From the IMG/VR virus record IMGVR_UViG_3300025705_000006, positions 1 to 51,380 of that record: a stretch of DNA of 51,380 bases. One strand, 5' to 3'. The notes beneath the pieces were generated by a model, which had not been told where the DNA came from, did not search any database, and was given only the letters and a program-made list of their open reading frames with translations. Every line of letters starts with the position of its first letter. The first letter of the stretch is position 1. This document shows, one piece after another, positions 8,195-15,000 of this stretch. Source of the DNA: a virus. The position numbers and the translations under genes were made by a program.

Positions 8195-8887
8195 TTATAA
8201 GGATTTAGCAATTTCTTTCTTAACCTTTGCAGTCATACTATATTTGGTAAGTAAGTTTTCACCAATCTTCTTCAGACCTAACTCTTTGTTTGCTACCACA
8301 TACTTCAACACCTTCTCCCAATTATCATCACCGATATCTAGATTAATTATGGTAGTCTTTTTAGGCTCTGCTTTTTTAGGTGCAGTTTTTTTAGGCTCTG
8401 CCTTTTTTGGAGTAGCCAACTTCTCAGCTACACTTTTGTCATCTTGTGGTAGGTCTTCACCTGCATAGATATAATGACCTAATCCAAACATAGCTAAGTT
8501 CTTCACAAGACACCTCATAATAGTCTTGTTGATGTCAAACATACTAGCACCTTGTACAGACTTCTTTCCATACCTTGTAGTGTATTCATATGCCTCCAAC
8601 TTCATAGCCTTGTTTGCTCCATCCATAACTGGCAACCACATCTCTAATGTTTCACCCTTAATGGTGACTTCTGTGCTACACATATAACCCATATTAGGAT
8701 CAAATACAAATGGCATATTAGTAGCCTCGTCTTTCACTACCTTGTACGTTGCACTAGGGTAGTTCTTCTTTACCTCTGCCCATGCCCATGCCCAAGAGAG
8801 ATAAGTTAATCCATTTTTCTGCTCGACCTTGTCATTGACATTTATAGCCGACAGAGTTTCAAAAACTGATTTTTCTGTTTTGCTCAT
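8195..8887 (-). CDS. Single-strand annealing protein (DUF1071, Sak3-like)
   Basis: A 230-residue protein. Residues 8-150 match the DUF1071 annealing family: GLTYLSWAWAWAEVKKNYP near 26-44, GASMFDINKTIMRCLVKNLAMFGLG at about 112-136, and YIYAGEDLP. A low-complexity linker with repeated PKKAEPKK units (about 157-180) leads to a small C-terminal domain (about 182-230), perhaps for SSB or nuclease contact. It anneals complementary single strands in phage recombination. Three bases separate it from the downstream exonuclease gene. Confidence 0.85.
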   Translation of the reverse strand: MSKTEKSVFETLSAINVNDKVEQKNGLTYLSWAWAWAEVKKNYPSATYKVVKDEATNMPFVFDPNMGYMCSTEVTIKGETLEMWLPVMDGANKAMKLEAYEYTTRYGKKSVQGASMFDINKTIMRCLVKNLAMFGLGHYIYAGEDLPQDDKSVAEKLATPKKAEPKKTAPKKAEPKKTTIINLDIGDDNWEKVLKYVVANKELGLKKIGENLLTKYSMTAKVKKEIAKSL

Positions 8888-8895
8888 AATTTAAT

Positions 8896-9288
8896 TTAAT
8901 TTAACTTGATTTTTACTTTATTAAAATTGCGTAGGATTTGTTCCCTACTAGCTTTTAGTTTTCTAATTGTCTTTATACTATCATTATTCACTAAAGCATT
9001 CTGTATTCTAGTTTCTAATCGTGAAAGCTTTGTACGACAATTAGACAAATATAAGACATATATTGCTCTTTTCCAACCTAAAGTTTTGAAATATTTATAT
9101 TCATCGCAATTTATTTCCTGGTAATAGTCCCCACCCTTTGTCATGTCTATTATAGACACCTTGTCTGAATATAATTCTTTGATTATTTTAAATCCATGAC
9201 ACATATAGGACTTGACTTCCTTGTCATGCAAAGGTTTTGAATGATAGTCATCTTCTGCTTGGTAAAATAACTCACCTAAATTGTACAT
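8896..9288 (-). CDS. Hypothetical protein (130 aa)
   Basis: A 130-residue protein between the DnaA-like gene (13-base overlap) and the annealing protein. The C-terminal half (about 80-130) is basic and helical (LSRLETRIQNALVNNDS, IRKLKASREQILRN). It contains two Cys but no clear metal-binding pair. No family recognised. Co-transcription with recombination genes suggests a DNA-metabolism accessory (inference). Confidence 0.6.
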   Translation of the reverse strand: MYNLGELFYQAEDDYHSKPLHDKEVKSYMCHGFKIIKELYSDKVSIIDMTKGGDYYQEINCDEYKYFKTLGWKRAIYVLYLSNCRTKLSRLETRIQNALVNNDSIKTIRKLKASREQILRNFNKVKIKLN

Positions 9289-9578
9289 AAACCATTAATT
9301 CTATCTATAACAATTTGATAATCTTTATCTTCAGAAACCTTTTCGTTAACCCTCTTTATTCCATAGTGTATGGTGGAGTGAGGTATTTGGTATCCTCTGT
9401 TCTCCATATACTTTTGTATGTTTGTGAGTTGTATTTTGTTTTCTAAACATAGGTAATATAATAAGTATCTTGCGTCTACTATAGATGCTTTTTTATTTTT
9501 TTGGAATAAATATTTTTCTTCCATCCCAAATGCCACCGACACTTCTGTGGCTAACTTGTTAAATAGTGTATACTTCAT
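9276..9578 (-). CDS. DnaA domain IV-like DNA-binding protein
   Basis: A 100-residue protein resembling only the C-terminal dsDNA-binding domain (domain IV) of the initiator DnaA. Residues about 35-80 carry the helix-turn-helix layout ending in HSTIHYGIKRV, close to the DnaA signature HSTV.. with its following helix. The AAA+ ATPase part of DnaA is absent. It may direct host initiator binding or bind a phage origin. Its ATG overlaps the stop of the 50-residue gene upstream (ATGA). Confidence 0.75.
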   Translation of the reverse strand: MKYTLFNKLATEVSVAFGMEEKYLFQKNKKASIVDARYLLYYLCLENKIQLTNIQKYMENRGYQIPHSTIHYGIKRVNEKVSEDKDYQIVIDRINGLCTI

Positions 9579-9727
9579 TCTACTGATATGTTTTGAGAGT
9601 TAATAATCTCGCCATGCTCTGCATCAGCTACCCATCTCCTAGCTTGATCTATATCGTCAGTGTATTTAGTTTCGGATGGTTGTGACCCACCATAATAAAG
9701 GTGGATAGTAAGTTTCATTTTCTTCAT
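9575..9727 (-). CDS. 50-residue small protein, first gene of recombination operon
   Basis: ATG at 9727 opens a 50-residue frame (MKKMKLTIHLYYGG... ending QNISVE) whose TGA at 9575-9577 overlaps the ATG of the DnaA-like gene. The composition suggests a small beta-alpha domain (KYTDDIDQARRWVADAEHG). A TATATTTG -7 box lies 18 bases upstream on this strand, so it is the first gene of the operon. Unknown function. Confidence 0.65.
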   Translation of the reverse strand: MKKMKLTIHLYYGGSQPSETKYTDDIDQARRWVADAEHGEIINSQNISVE

Positions 9728-9745
9728 AATTTGATTTAATTTAGA

Positions 9746-9753
9746 CAAATATA
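9746..9753 (-). promoter_or_regulatory. Bacteroidota-type promoter for recombination operon
   Basis: On the - strand TATATTTG matches the TAnnTTTG -7 box; the start codon is 19 bases downstream. A TTTTG lies about 14 nt upstream, shorter than the usual spacing to a -33 box. A strong terminator ends the preceding operon just upstream, which supports a new transcript starting here. Confidence 0.6.
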
Positions 9754-9870
9754 AGAAACTTATTGCACAAAAACTAGAAACCTTGCACTTAAATGAAACC
9801 TTGCATTATCATACGTTAGGGATTTTTTAGGGACTTCCTAAATCGGCATTTTTAGATTATAATCGGCAAT

Positions 9871-9903
9871 AAAAAAAGCCTATGCAAGTTATCGCATAGG
9901 CTT
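9871..9903 (-). terminator. Intrinsic terminator of early small-gene operon
   Basis: On the - strand AAGCCTATGC (9903-9894), 8-nt loop, GCATAGGCTT (9885-9876), then a T run. The 10-bp perfect stem followed by seven T ends the operon running from 16292 to 9926. Confidence 0.88.
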
Positions 9904-9925
9904 AATTGATAAGTGGTTTCTTTGA

Positions 9926-10132
9926 TTAAAATGGTAGGTTAATATTTATTTTTCTATACTCTTCGCCATCATTAAATTCCTTGATGGTTTTGTAGTTCGT
10001 GTCAAAATCTTCATTGTGTGCCTCAATAACTTGCTTTACCTCTTCGTAGTTAAATTCGTATGTCGCTGATGCGTCATCCGTTTCCGAGTAAACAAACACT
10101 ATTGGCTCATTTAATAATTTTTCGATTGTCAT
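9926..10132 (-). CDS. Hypothetical acidic protein (68 aa)
   Basis: A 68-residue, strongly acidic protein (ETDDASATYEFNYEEVKQ) ending NINLPF. It is the last gene of the early operon before the terminator. Its start codon is preceded by the recurring leader AACAATTAGAATTATG, which here also encodes the end of the methyltransferase-like gene (QLEL-stop). Small acidic early phage proteins are often DNA mimics or host-enzyme inhibitors, but nothing here proves that. Confidence 0.6.
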   Translation of the reverse strand: MTIEKLLNEPIVFVYSETDDASATYEFNYEEVKQVIEAHNEDFDTNYKTIKEFNDGEEYRKININLPF

Positions 10133-10770
10133 AATTCTAATTGTTTTTGGTTAATAATTGTAAATTGGGTAGCCATAGCTTTGGCTATTCCCTTGAATGT
10201 TTTACTTCGTAGCTTTGATCTCTCCGATGCATTTTTTGAATTTTTTAGTGCATCAAAGTACCACTTCGGTTGCCTTTTCTTGACTCCCTTTTTACTGATG
10301 AATTCTATAAACTCGCCTTTTTCTACAATATTCGTTGGAACAAGTAGAGGTAGGTTTTTAAGCCATAGGCACGTACTCTTTTGAGCCTTATCTCCAAACA
10401 TCCAAGGTTGTATTATTTGGCTAGGCTTTCGGTACTTTGTACTCATAATTCCAATAGGGTTTTCTACGCATATCTTGTCTATGGGTGCGTTAATCATCTC
10501 CATAAAAAAGTCTATACCTTGTTGTTGCCTACCATCCTTAATCTTCTGCTCAAAATGTCTAGCACCACTAACGGCTAAATGAGTGCAAGGTGGGAATGCA
10601 ATAAGCATATCCCAACCCTTGTGCAACTCCTTTAATAAATCGCCTTGTATGTGCCATTGTGGATATCCTCCACTACTCTCCATCACATCGCAACTGAATG
10701 CCTCGTGACCTAACTTACGTAACTCTATGGTTACGGCTTGTGATTCCTCACATCCTACTAATATTCTCAT
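10129..10770 (-). CDS. Cytosine-methyltransferase-like protein, copy 1
   Basis: A 213-residue Rossmann-type protein usually annotated as a DNA cytosine methyltransferase in phages. Motifs: N-terminal SAM-site start RILVGCEESQ (2-10), FPPCTHLAVSGA (59-70) containing the PPC catalytic-Cys loop (Cys62), and VENPIG (102-107) in place of the usual ENV. It is much shorter than restriction-type C5 methyltransferases and I see no separate target-recognition domain. Copy 2 lies immediately upstream, overlapping by 4 bases (ATGA). It could modify DNA cytosine or a nucleotide pool; the substrate is not decidable here. Confidence 0.75.
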   Translation of the reverse strand: MRILVGCEESQAVTIELRKLGHEAFSCDVMESSGGYPQWHIQGDLLKELHKGWDMLIAFPPCTHLAVSGARHFEQKIKDGRQQQGIDFFMEMINAPIDKICVENPIGIMSTKYRKPSQIIQPWMFGDKAQKSTCLWLKNLPLLVPTNIVEKGEFIEFISKKGVKKRQPKWYFDALKNSKNASERSKLRSKTFKGIAKAMATQFTIINQKQLEL

Positions 10771-11423
10771 AGTTTACATTTTAGCATTACTTCCTTGCAT
10801 AGTTCTGATGGTATCTTCGACCTCTCGTAGTTACCCTTCCGACCTTGAGTTCCACTTTGACTTCCTCTCGGTGCAGACTCGTGGTGGCAATTCTTGTTGC
10901 CATTGTGACATTCTGCTCTTGGCATCCATCCGTTTGGGTTATCCAATCCGTAGATAAAGTTACTCCAAATGTCTGTGGGTTTTGCCCTAGAATCTCCATA
11001 GGTGCAGTACCATATCGTTGTTCTTGGTAACTCCTGGACCACACTTAATTTACGTAACTTTCCTCTAGGATTCTCTATGAAAAACTTTAGGCTTGGATTT
11101 AGCTTTCTAAAGTGTTCAATTATATTCAAGGTAGACTGAACATACTCCACACCTTTAAGTGCGTTCTCCGACTTCGGTGTGTGGTCTTTATTCCAATGTT
11201 TGCCAATACTAGCAACAGAGAAATATGTGCATGGTGGAGATGCCCATATGACTGATGGAATGAATGGCACTTTTGATACATCAAAATTGTTGATGTCAAC
11301 TGCGTAATCAATCCCATCGAACTCATTGATGTCAGACGAAAATACTTCGTATCCTAACTTCTCTGCCTCCTTGCCAACACTCCTAGAGCCTCCGAATAAT
11401 TCTAATAATTTATCGCTTTTCAT
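10767..11423 (-). CDS. Cytosine-methyltransferase-like protein, copy 2
   Basis: A 218-residue protein with LLELFGGSRSVGKEAEKLG (6-24), the usual C5-methyltransferase motif I (FGG), then ASPPCTYFSVAS (61-72) with the catalytic-type PPC (Cys65), and FIENPRGKLRK (115-125) with ENP rather than ENV. Near the C-terminus GDSRAKPTDIWSN parallels GDKAQKSTCLWL in copy 1, so both share one architecture. The Cys/His-rich stretch (about 172-182: CHNGNKNCHH) may bind metal. The stop overlaps the start of copy 1, so the two are translated together. A heterodimer or two specificities are both possible. Confidence 0.75.
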   Translation of the reverse strand: MKSDKLLELFGGSRSVGKEAEKLGYEVFSSDINEFDGIDYAVDINNFDVSKVPFIPSVIWASPPCTYFSVASIGKHWNKDHTPKSENALKGVEYVQSTLNIIEHFRKLNPSLKFFIENPRGKLRKLSVVQELPRTTIWYCTYGDSRAKPTDIWSNFIYGLDNPNGWMPRAECHNGNKNCHHESAPRGSQSGTQGRKGNYERSKIPSELCKEVMLKCKL

Positions 11424-11539
11424 AGTTCGATAGGTTTTGAATAAAAATTATCATCAATGCAAATGTGTTCCATAATATCGCCATCATCATCTACGATATC
11501 ATAACAACATCTATCACAAGTTTTATACTCTGTACTCAT
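11420..11539 (-). CDS. Nested 39-residue Cys-containing protein from internal start
   Basis: ATG at 11539 is preceded by an exact copy of the leader that precedes at least ten other genes here, and lies in frame inside the 125-residue ORF. The product would be 39 residues with CDRCC and HIC motifs, possibly a minimal zinc knuckle. Independent initiation is inferred from the leader. Confidence 0.5.
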   Translation of the reverse strand: MSTEYKTCDRCCYDIVDDDGDIMEHICIDDNFYSKPIEL

Positions 11540-11797
11540 AATTCTAATTGTTTTTTGGTGTTCTCTCTGTTTATTCCACACATTTAATGTGTTGTTGATT
11601 AATGTTTCATACTCATCAAATTTTTCATTATAAAAATCTTGTGCTTCTTCAGTAAAGCAAAACTCCAACATTCTTGTCCCTTCTGTATTTACTTCTCTGT
11701 AAGTTTCTTCACCAAAATTCATCTCTGTAATTTGTGTAGCAATTTCATCTACACACTCTAAAAATTTACTATCACTTACTAATATTTTATTACTCAT
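11420..11797 (-). CDS. Hypothetical protein (125 aa), apparent fusion of two units
   Basis: A continuous 125-residue frame from ATG 11797. Residues 1-80 are acidic and helical (TQITEMNFGEETYREVNTEG). Residues 81-87 (QKTIRI and Met87) are encoded by a copy of the intergenic leader AACAATTAGAATTATG, which elsewhere lies between genes. The last 39 residues (CDRCCYDIVDDDGD) look like a separate small protein with a CxxCC pair. Either the frame is a genuine fusion or the upstream gene lost its stop while the internal start remained. The terminal stop overlaps the methyltransferase start. Confidence 0.6.
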   Translation of the reverse strand: MSNKILVSDSKFLECVDEIATQITEMNFGEETYREVNTEGTRMLEFCFTEEAQDFYNEKFDEYETLINNTLNVWNKQREHQKTIRIMSTEYKTCDRCCYDIVDDDGDIMEHICIDDNFYSKPIEL

Positions 11798-11802
11798 AAT
11801 TT

Positions 11803-12069
11803 CTAATTGTTTAATTGATTAATAAATTCTAATACTGCCCAATACACCTCACCAAAGTTACTATAAAGACTCAAGTCAATTAGTTCTTGTGGTACTCCTT
11901 CGCACTCAGCCTCAATTGTCTGTACAACTGGCATCAGCCAATCCCAAGACTTATGGAACTGCATTGGTGAAATAGTACCATCATTATGCTTTGGTGAATA
12001 GCATTTATTATGCTTTACATCATAACCCATAAATTCTGCTATTAACTTATTATTTTCCATTTCACTCAT
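11803..12069 (-). CDS. Conserved phage protein (88 aa)
   Basis: An 88-residue acidic protein with a Trp-rich centre (FHKSWDWLMPVVQTIEAE, about 38-55). I associate this pattern with conserved small proteins of Bacteroidota phages of unknown role, possibly the phage ABA sandwich domain. It ends INQLNN with the TAG inside the downstream leader motif. Its own 98-nt leader lacks that motif and instead carries a predicted three-way junction at 12118-12162. Function unknown. Confidence 0.65.
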   Translation of the reverse strand: MSEMENNKLIAEFMGYDVKHNKCYSPKHNDGTISPMQFHKSWDWLMPVVQTIEAECEGVPQELIDLSLYSNFGEVYWAVLEFINQLNN

Positions 12070-12117
12070 AATTTAAATCGCCCATTTTAGTCGGAAGGGA
12101 CTTTATCCTAGTTAGAT

Positions 12118-12162
12118 GTGGGATATGGTTTTGCTCCATACAAGTGCGTCTACGCATCCCAC
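12118..12162 (-). ncRNA. Predicted three-way-junction RNA leader
   Basis: On the - strand the 45 nt tile exactly as P1 GTGGGA / TCCCAC (6 bp), P2 TGCG-TAGA-CGCA (4 bp), linker CTTG, P3 TATGG-AGCAAAA-CCATA (5 bp), with no other unpaired junction bases. It sits in the only long gap between two small early genes, 48 nt upstream of the 11803-12069 start codon. It may be a cis-regulatory RNA or processing site. On the + strand the same fold is followed by seven T and could terminate antisense transcripts. Confidence 0.45.
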
Positions 12163-12167
12163 TTTTT

Positions 12168-12317
12168 TTAGTCTAGAAATACCTCATCTAGAGAGTATCC
12201 AAACTTTGTCCTACATATGTAGTTAATGAAATTATCCATATGTTTCTCGTCAGCAAACTCTTTGGTAACGTACCAATCTTTTGCTCTGTCTGTTCTAAAT
12301 TTTAAGGTCGCTTTCAT
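12168..12317 (-). CDS. 49-residue small protein
   Basis: ATG at 12317 overlaps the stop of the gene upstream (12314-12316), and the frame ends with TAA at 12168-12170. The 49 residues (MKATLKFRTDRAKDWYV... ending SLDEVFLD) have a beta-alpha-like pattern (KEFADEKHMDNFINYI). The tight overlap and position in the operon argue for a real gene. It is reminiscent of small conserved phage proteins, but I cannot name a family. Confidence 0.65.
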   Translation of the reverse strand: MKATLKFRTDRAKDWYVTKEFADEKHMDNFINYICRTKFGYSLDEVFLD

Positions 12318-12667
12318 AGGCTTGAAAAGTTAAATATACTTGTCTTTGCTTTATAATATATCCATATGATTTTGTCGATGTATTCCACATCTCCATCTTC
12401 TTGGAGTTGAAGATCAAAAGGTAGTTCGTCATTTTTCATCTCATCAAAGAACGTACTCAATGCCCTATCTTCAACGCAATATTCATCCTTGAATAGTTCG
12501 TACTCATCGCCTTGCATAAAGTTTAAGCCAATCCAATTATCTTCGTGTTTCTCGATGTATATCCATCGGTCTGATGGCTGATGCCATATGTGGTTTACTT
12601 CTACTATCGTACATTCTCTTAATTCCAACGTTGGTTGGAGGTTACTTTTTCTAATAATCTGTTTCAT
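12314..12667 (-). CDS. Hypothetical protein (117 aa)
   Basis: A 117-residue acidic protein rich in Trp and Glu (HIWHQPSDRWIYIEKHEDNW). The leader AACAATTAGAAAG precedes the ATG. Several Trp and aromatic residues in short strands suggest a beta-rich fold. No family recognised. Member of the early small-gene operon. Confidence 0.6.
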   Translation of the reverse strand: MKQIIRKSNLQPTLELRECTIVEVNHIWHQPSDRWIYIEKHEDNWIGLNFMQGDEYELFKDEYCVEDRALSTFFDEMKNDELPFDLQLQEDGDVEYIDKIIWIYYKAKTSIFNFSSL

Positions 12668-12671
12668 CTTT

Positions 12672-12914
12672 CTAATTGTTTTTTAAATTGTTAAATAAAT
12701 CTCCAAAGCAAACCCAATCTATACCCTCGTCATAGTTGTCTGCAAATATCCAATTAGGAATACCATTTTTTGTGTGGTATTTCCTAACTAGAGATTCTAA
12801 TTCATCACTTGTTCGGCTCATACTCCATATTTTTTTGCCTTTTAGAGTATTGAGAAGAAACAAACCTACTTGTTCATTTTCTTCATTGACATATGTTAAA
12901 TTTTGTGTTTTCAT
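12672..12914 (-). CDS. Hypothetical protein (80 aa)
   Basis: An 80-residue protein starting after the leader AACAATTAGAATTATG. It ends NNLKNN-stop, with its TAG supplied by the next leader. Residues 28-60 (KIWSMSRTSDELESLVRKY) look like a helical segment followed by an aromatic tail (NWIFADNYDEGIDWVCFG). No family recognised. Confidence 0.6.
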   Translation of the reverse strand: MKTQNLTYVNEENEQVGLFLLNTLKGKKIWSMSRTSDELESLVRKYHTKNGIPNWIFADNYDEGIDWVCFGDLFNNLKNN

Positions 12915-12918
12915 AATT

Positions 12919-13179
12919 CTAATTGTTTTTATTGGTTATTTTAATTTGTTCAACTTCATCTTGCTTGAGACCTAGCAAGGAATTTACCTCATCGTGTATT
13001 TCGTCTTGAATTTCAAAGGGATAATCTCCTTCTTCATACTTTATAAATTCATTGTCGATTAGGTACTCTACTATTGTGATGGCTACATCTCTTGTATCAT
13101 CGTAAGTAACTACTTTCTCTTTATTCATAACTCTCTCTCTATTGAGACTTTCACGAATTGCTTTTTCTAGTTCTGTCAT
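12919..13179 (-). CDS. Hypothetical acidic protein (86 aa)
   Basis: An 86-residue, mostly helical acidic protein (AITIVEYLIDNEFIKYEEGD). It is preceded by AACAATTAGAAATTATG and ends NKNN-stop with the TAG inside the next leader. No catalytic motif. Likely a small early phage protein of unknown function. Confidence 0.6.
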   Translation of the reverse strand: MTELEKAIRESLNRERVMNKEKVVTYDDTRDVAITIVEYLIDNEFIKYEEGDYPFEIQDEIHDEVNSLLGLKQDEVEQIKITNKNN

Positions 13180-13200
13180 AATTTCTAATTGTTTTAATGG

Positions 13201-13539
13201 TTATAAACTTCTTGCTTTTTCTATTACGGCAGTTCCACTATTAATGGTCTTTAGGATGCCATCCCAATCGCCTTCTAGAGCCATCCAACATAGGTCATCA
13301 GCACTAGCTTTAAAGCCTCCTCCAGTTGCACCACAACCGAACTGATAGTTGCTCATTGCGTTGCCCATTCCACTAGGAAGAACTGACCATACCTTCCAAA
13401 AATCTTCTGTCTTTATAAACTTGATTTCTGAACGATTGTCGCACATACACGATACCATTTTTAAGGTAACTCTCTTTGGATTTTTTACCACCTCTAGTGT
13501 TGGTGGATTGTGTCTTAATTCTCGATAATAATTTTTCAT
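13201..13539 (-). CDS. Hypothetical protein (112 aa) with Gly-rich loop
   Basis: A 112-residue protein. It contains a CMCDN segment (31-35) and a glycine-rich stretch around 68-77 (FGCGATGGGF) that could form a ligand-binding loop. I do not recognise the family. The leader AACAATTAGAATTATG precedes the ATG, and its TAA stop begins the next stop/start module. Confidence 0.6.
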   Translation of the reverse strand: MKNYYRELRHNPPTLEVVKNPKRVTLKMVSCMCDNRSEIKFIKTEDFWKVWSVLPSGMGNAMSNYQFGCGATGGGFKASADDLCWMALEGDWDGILKTINSGTAVIEKARSL

Positions 13540-13557
13540 AATTCTAATTGTTAAAGG

Positions 13558-13962
13558 TTAATCTATTAATTTTATTTGGTTTATATCATACACCATTTCA
13601 TCACACATTGTATCATATCCTTCCATAATATACATAGGCAATTCATCTCTTTCGTCTAACATTTGTTCGACATTGTACTCAATTTTTCCATTCTTTTTTA
13701 ATTCATTAAGGAAATATGTTCCCCAATATTTTTGGTCATCAAAGTCGCTGAACATCCAATCCAAAAACCTTGATTTTTTTAATTTGTATTTCGTACTTGT
13801 TTTTAAATGATTATTAAATAGTTCATTGTTCTGTTCGTTGATATGCATCTGTACTTCCATTAGGTTGTCTACATTATACATAACATTGTGTACTTCTTTA
13901 CCGACAAATGTTGTCAGTGTTCCATCACCATCTAAGGTGTAATCTGTGATTGCTTTTGCCAT
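13558..13962 (-). CDS. Hypothetical protein (134 aa)
   Basis: The frame is open to 14031, but the start is placed at ATG 13962 because the standard leader AACAATTAGAACG directly precedes it and the extra upstream codons fall in a structured leader (element A). The 134-residue product is acidic and helical, with FLDWMFSDFDDQKYWGTYF near the centre. No family recognised. Probably translated under control of the upstream RNA element. Confidence 0.65.
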   Translation of the reverse strand: MAKAITDYTLDGDGTLTTFVGKEVHNVMYNVDNLMEVQMHINEQNNELFNNHLKTSTKYKLKKSRFLDWMFSDFDDQKYWGTYFLNELKKNGKIEYNVEQMLDERDELPMYIMEGYDTMCDEMVYDINQIKLID

Positions 13963-14033
13963 CGTTCTAATTGTTTTAAATGCAAGGCAATATCGCCTTG
14001 TACCACCAAAACCTCGCACATTTCTGTGCAAGG
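13963..14033 (-). ncRNA. Structured leader, element A
   Basis: On the - strand: hairpin CCTTGCACA-GAAA-TGTGCGAGG (14033-14012, one G-T pair), linker TTTTGGTGGTA, hairpin CAAGGC-GATATT-GCCTTG (14000-13983), then AAAACAATTAGAACG and the ATG at 13962. Element B (15001-15070) has the same order, the same GAAA loop, the shared GGTTTTGGTGGT and compensating stem changes, which supports a functional RNA structure. Confidence 0.6.
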
Positions 14034-14057
14034 CATTTGATGAGGTTGAGGTTGTTT

Positions 14058-14366
14058 TTACAACTCTATCTCGTTATTGGTTAGTCCCTCGATTAGTGCC
14101 TTGCGATTAGAGTGGTCTGCTCTTTTCCAAGCCTCTGTAAACGTGCCTCTGCAAATTGCAGTCATAAAGCCTCCTAATCCATCTACAAGTTGATTCTTGC
14201 GTTCTATGGATGCAATCTCCTCGATGAGAGTGTGAGCCGTTCCACAACAAGAGCCGTTGTCAGAATAGTTAGCGATTGCTACAAGCATTGTGTAGTTCTT
14301 GTAGGTGATTCCTTGTGGTAGATATCCCTTTGGAAATCCACTTCTTAATTTGATTTTTGTAGTCAT
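14058..14366 (-). CDS. Hypothetical basic protein (102 aa)
   Basis: A 102-residue protein starting MTTKIKLRSGFPKGYLPQG. A central GSCCGTAH segment (about 37-44) is followed by helices. The leader is a variant of the module (AACCAATAGAAATTATG). No family recognised; the early-operon location is the only clue. Confidence 0.6.
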   Translation of the reverse strand: MTTKIKLRSGFPKGYLPQGITYKNYTMLVAIANYSDNGSCCGTAHTLIEEIASIERKNQLVDGLGGFMTAICRGTFTEAWKRADHSNRKALIEGLTNNEIEL

Positions 14367-14371
14367 AATTT

Positions 14372-14767
14372 CTATTGGTTTAATTTATTATATTCTTCTT
14401 CAGTTATTACGGCAAAGTCGTTCATCCCTTGAGCCTCATATAAGAGGTCTGTGGGAGTGTCTTTGCTTTGGTCATAGCAGTAAGTAAGGTATCCGACTTC
14501 GTTGTTCTCGTATTCCTCAATTAAGGCATCTAATCCTTCATCTTCAAGTATCCGAACTGCACCATCTCCAAAGAGATAGTAAGCCTTCTGATAGTGAGTC
14601 TTGTTGAAGAACTTTTTTAGTAGCATATTCATGAACTCGTAGTCGGTTTCGTTTAATGCCTTGTCATTATTTGCAAGGTCATTGTCTTGAAGAATCTCAA
14701 GCAGTTCGACTTGGATTGCGTCAATCGTGTTGTCGTGTAGTTGTTCTAAAATTTGTTCTGTAGTCAT
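14372..14767 (-). CDS. Hypothetical acidic protein (131 aa)
   Basis: A 131-residue, strongly acidic and mostly helical protein, starting MTTEQILEQLHDN. The leader AACAATTAGAAATTATG precedes it. No catalytic motif recognised. Highly acidic early proteins can act as DNA mimics, but there is no specific evidence here. Confidence 0.6.
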   Translation of the reverse strand: MTTEQILEQLHDNTIDAIQVELLEILQDNDLANNDKALNETDYEFMNMLLKKFFNKTHYQKAYYLFGDGAVRILEDEGLDALIEEYENNEVGYLTYCYDQSKDTPTDLLYEAQGMNDFAVITEEEYNKLNQ

Positions 14768-14772
14768 AATTT

Positions 14773-15000
14773 CTAATTGTTAATTGGGTTAATAAATGTT
14801 TCTAATACTTGCACTACGGCTTGGTTTGATACGAATGGATTTACTCTTGCTCCACTCGTGATTTTTTGCACCTCCTTTACCCTCTGCTCGATGAGTTGTT
14901 GCAACTCAATTACTAGGATAGTTGATGCTAATGTTCCAAGTCCTTTTACGTCTTTGTGACCTCGTTTGATCCTTTGGTCGTTGTTTAAATTTTTACTCAT
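14773..15000 (-). CDS. Hypothetical protein (75 aa)
   Basis: A 75-residue protein with a basic N-terminus (DQRIKRGHKDVKGLG) and a helical remainder (ILVIELQQLIEQRVKEVQK). It ends INPINN-stop with TAG in the next leader. Its own leader carries structured element B and AACAATTAGAAAA before the ATG. Unknown function. Confidence 0.6.
   Translation of the reverse strand: MSKNLNNDQRIKRGHKDVKGLGTLASTILVIELQQLIEQRVKEVQKITSGARVNPFVSNQAVVQVLETFINPINN

Noticed and set aside
9042-9052. CAAATATA (- strand TATATTTG) promoter
   Set aside because: It lies inside the 8896-9288 coding region with no terminator or start that would suggest a new transcript; probably chance.
10787-11044. 85-residue antisense or out-of-frame ORF within the methyltransferase-like gene
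   Set aside because: It overlaps a well-supported gene in another frame, lacks a leader and has no plausible domain.
13963-14031. Longer start (14031) for the 13558-13962 gene
   Set aside because: The standard leader motif precedes ATG 13962, and the extra codons fall in a structured RNA leader.
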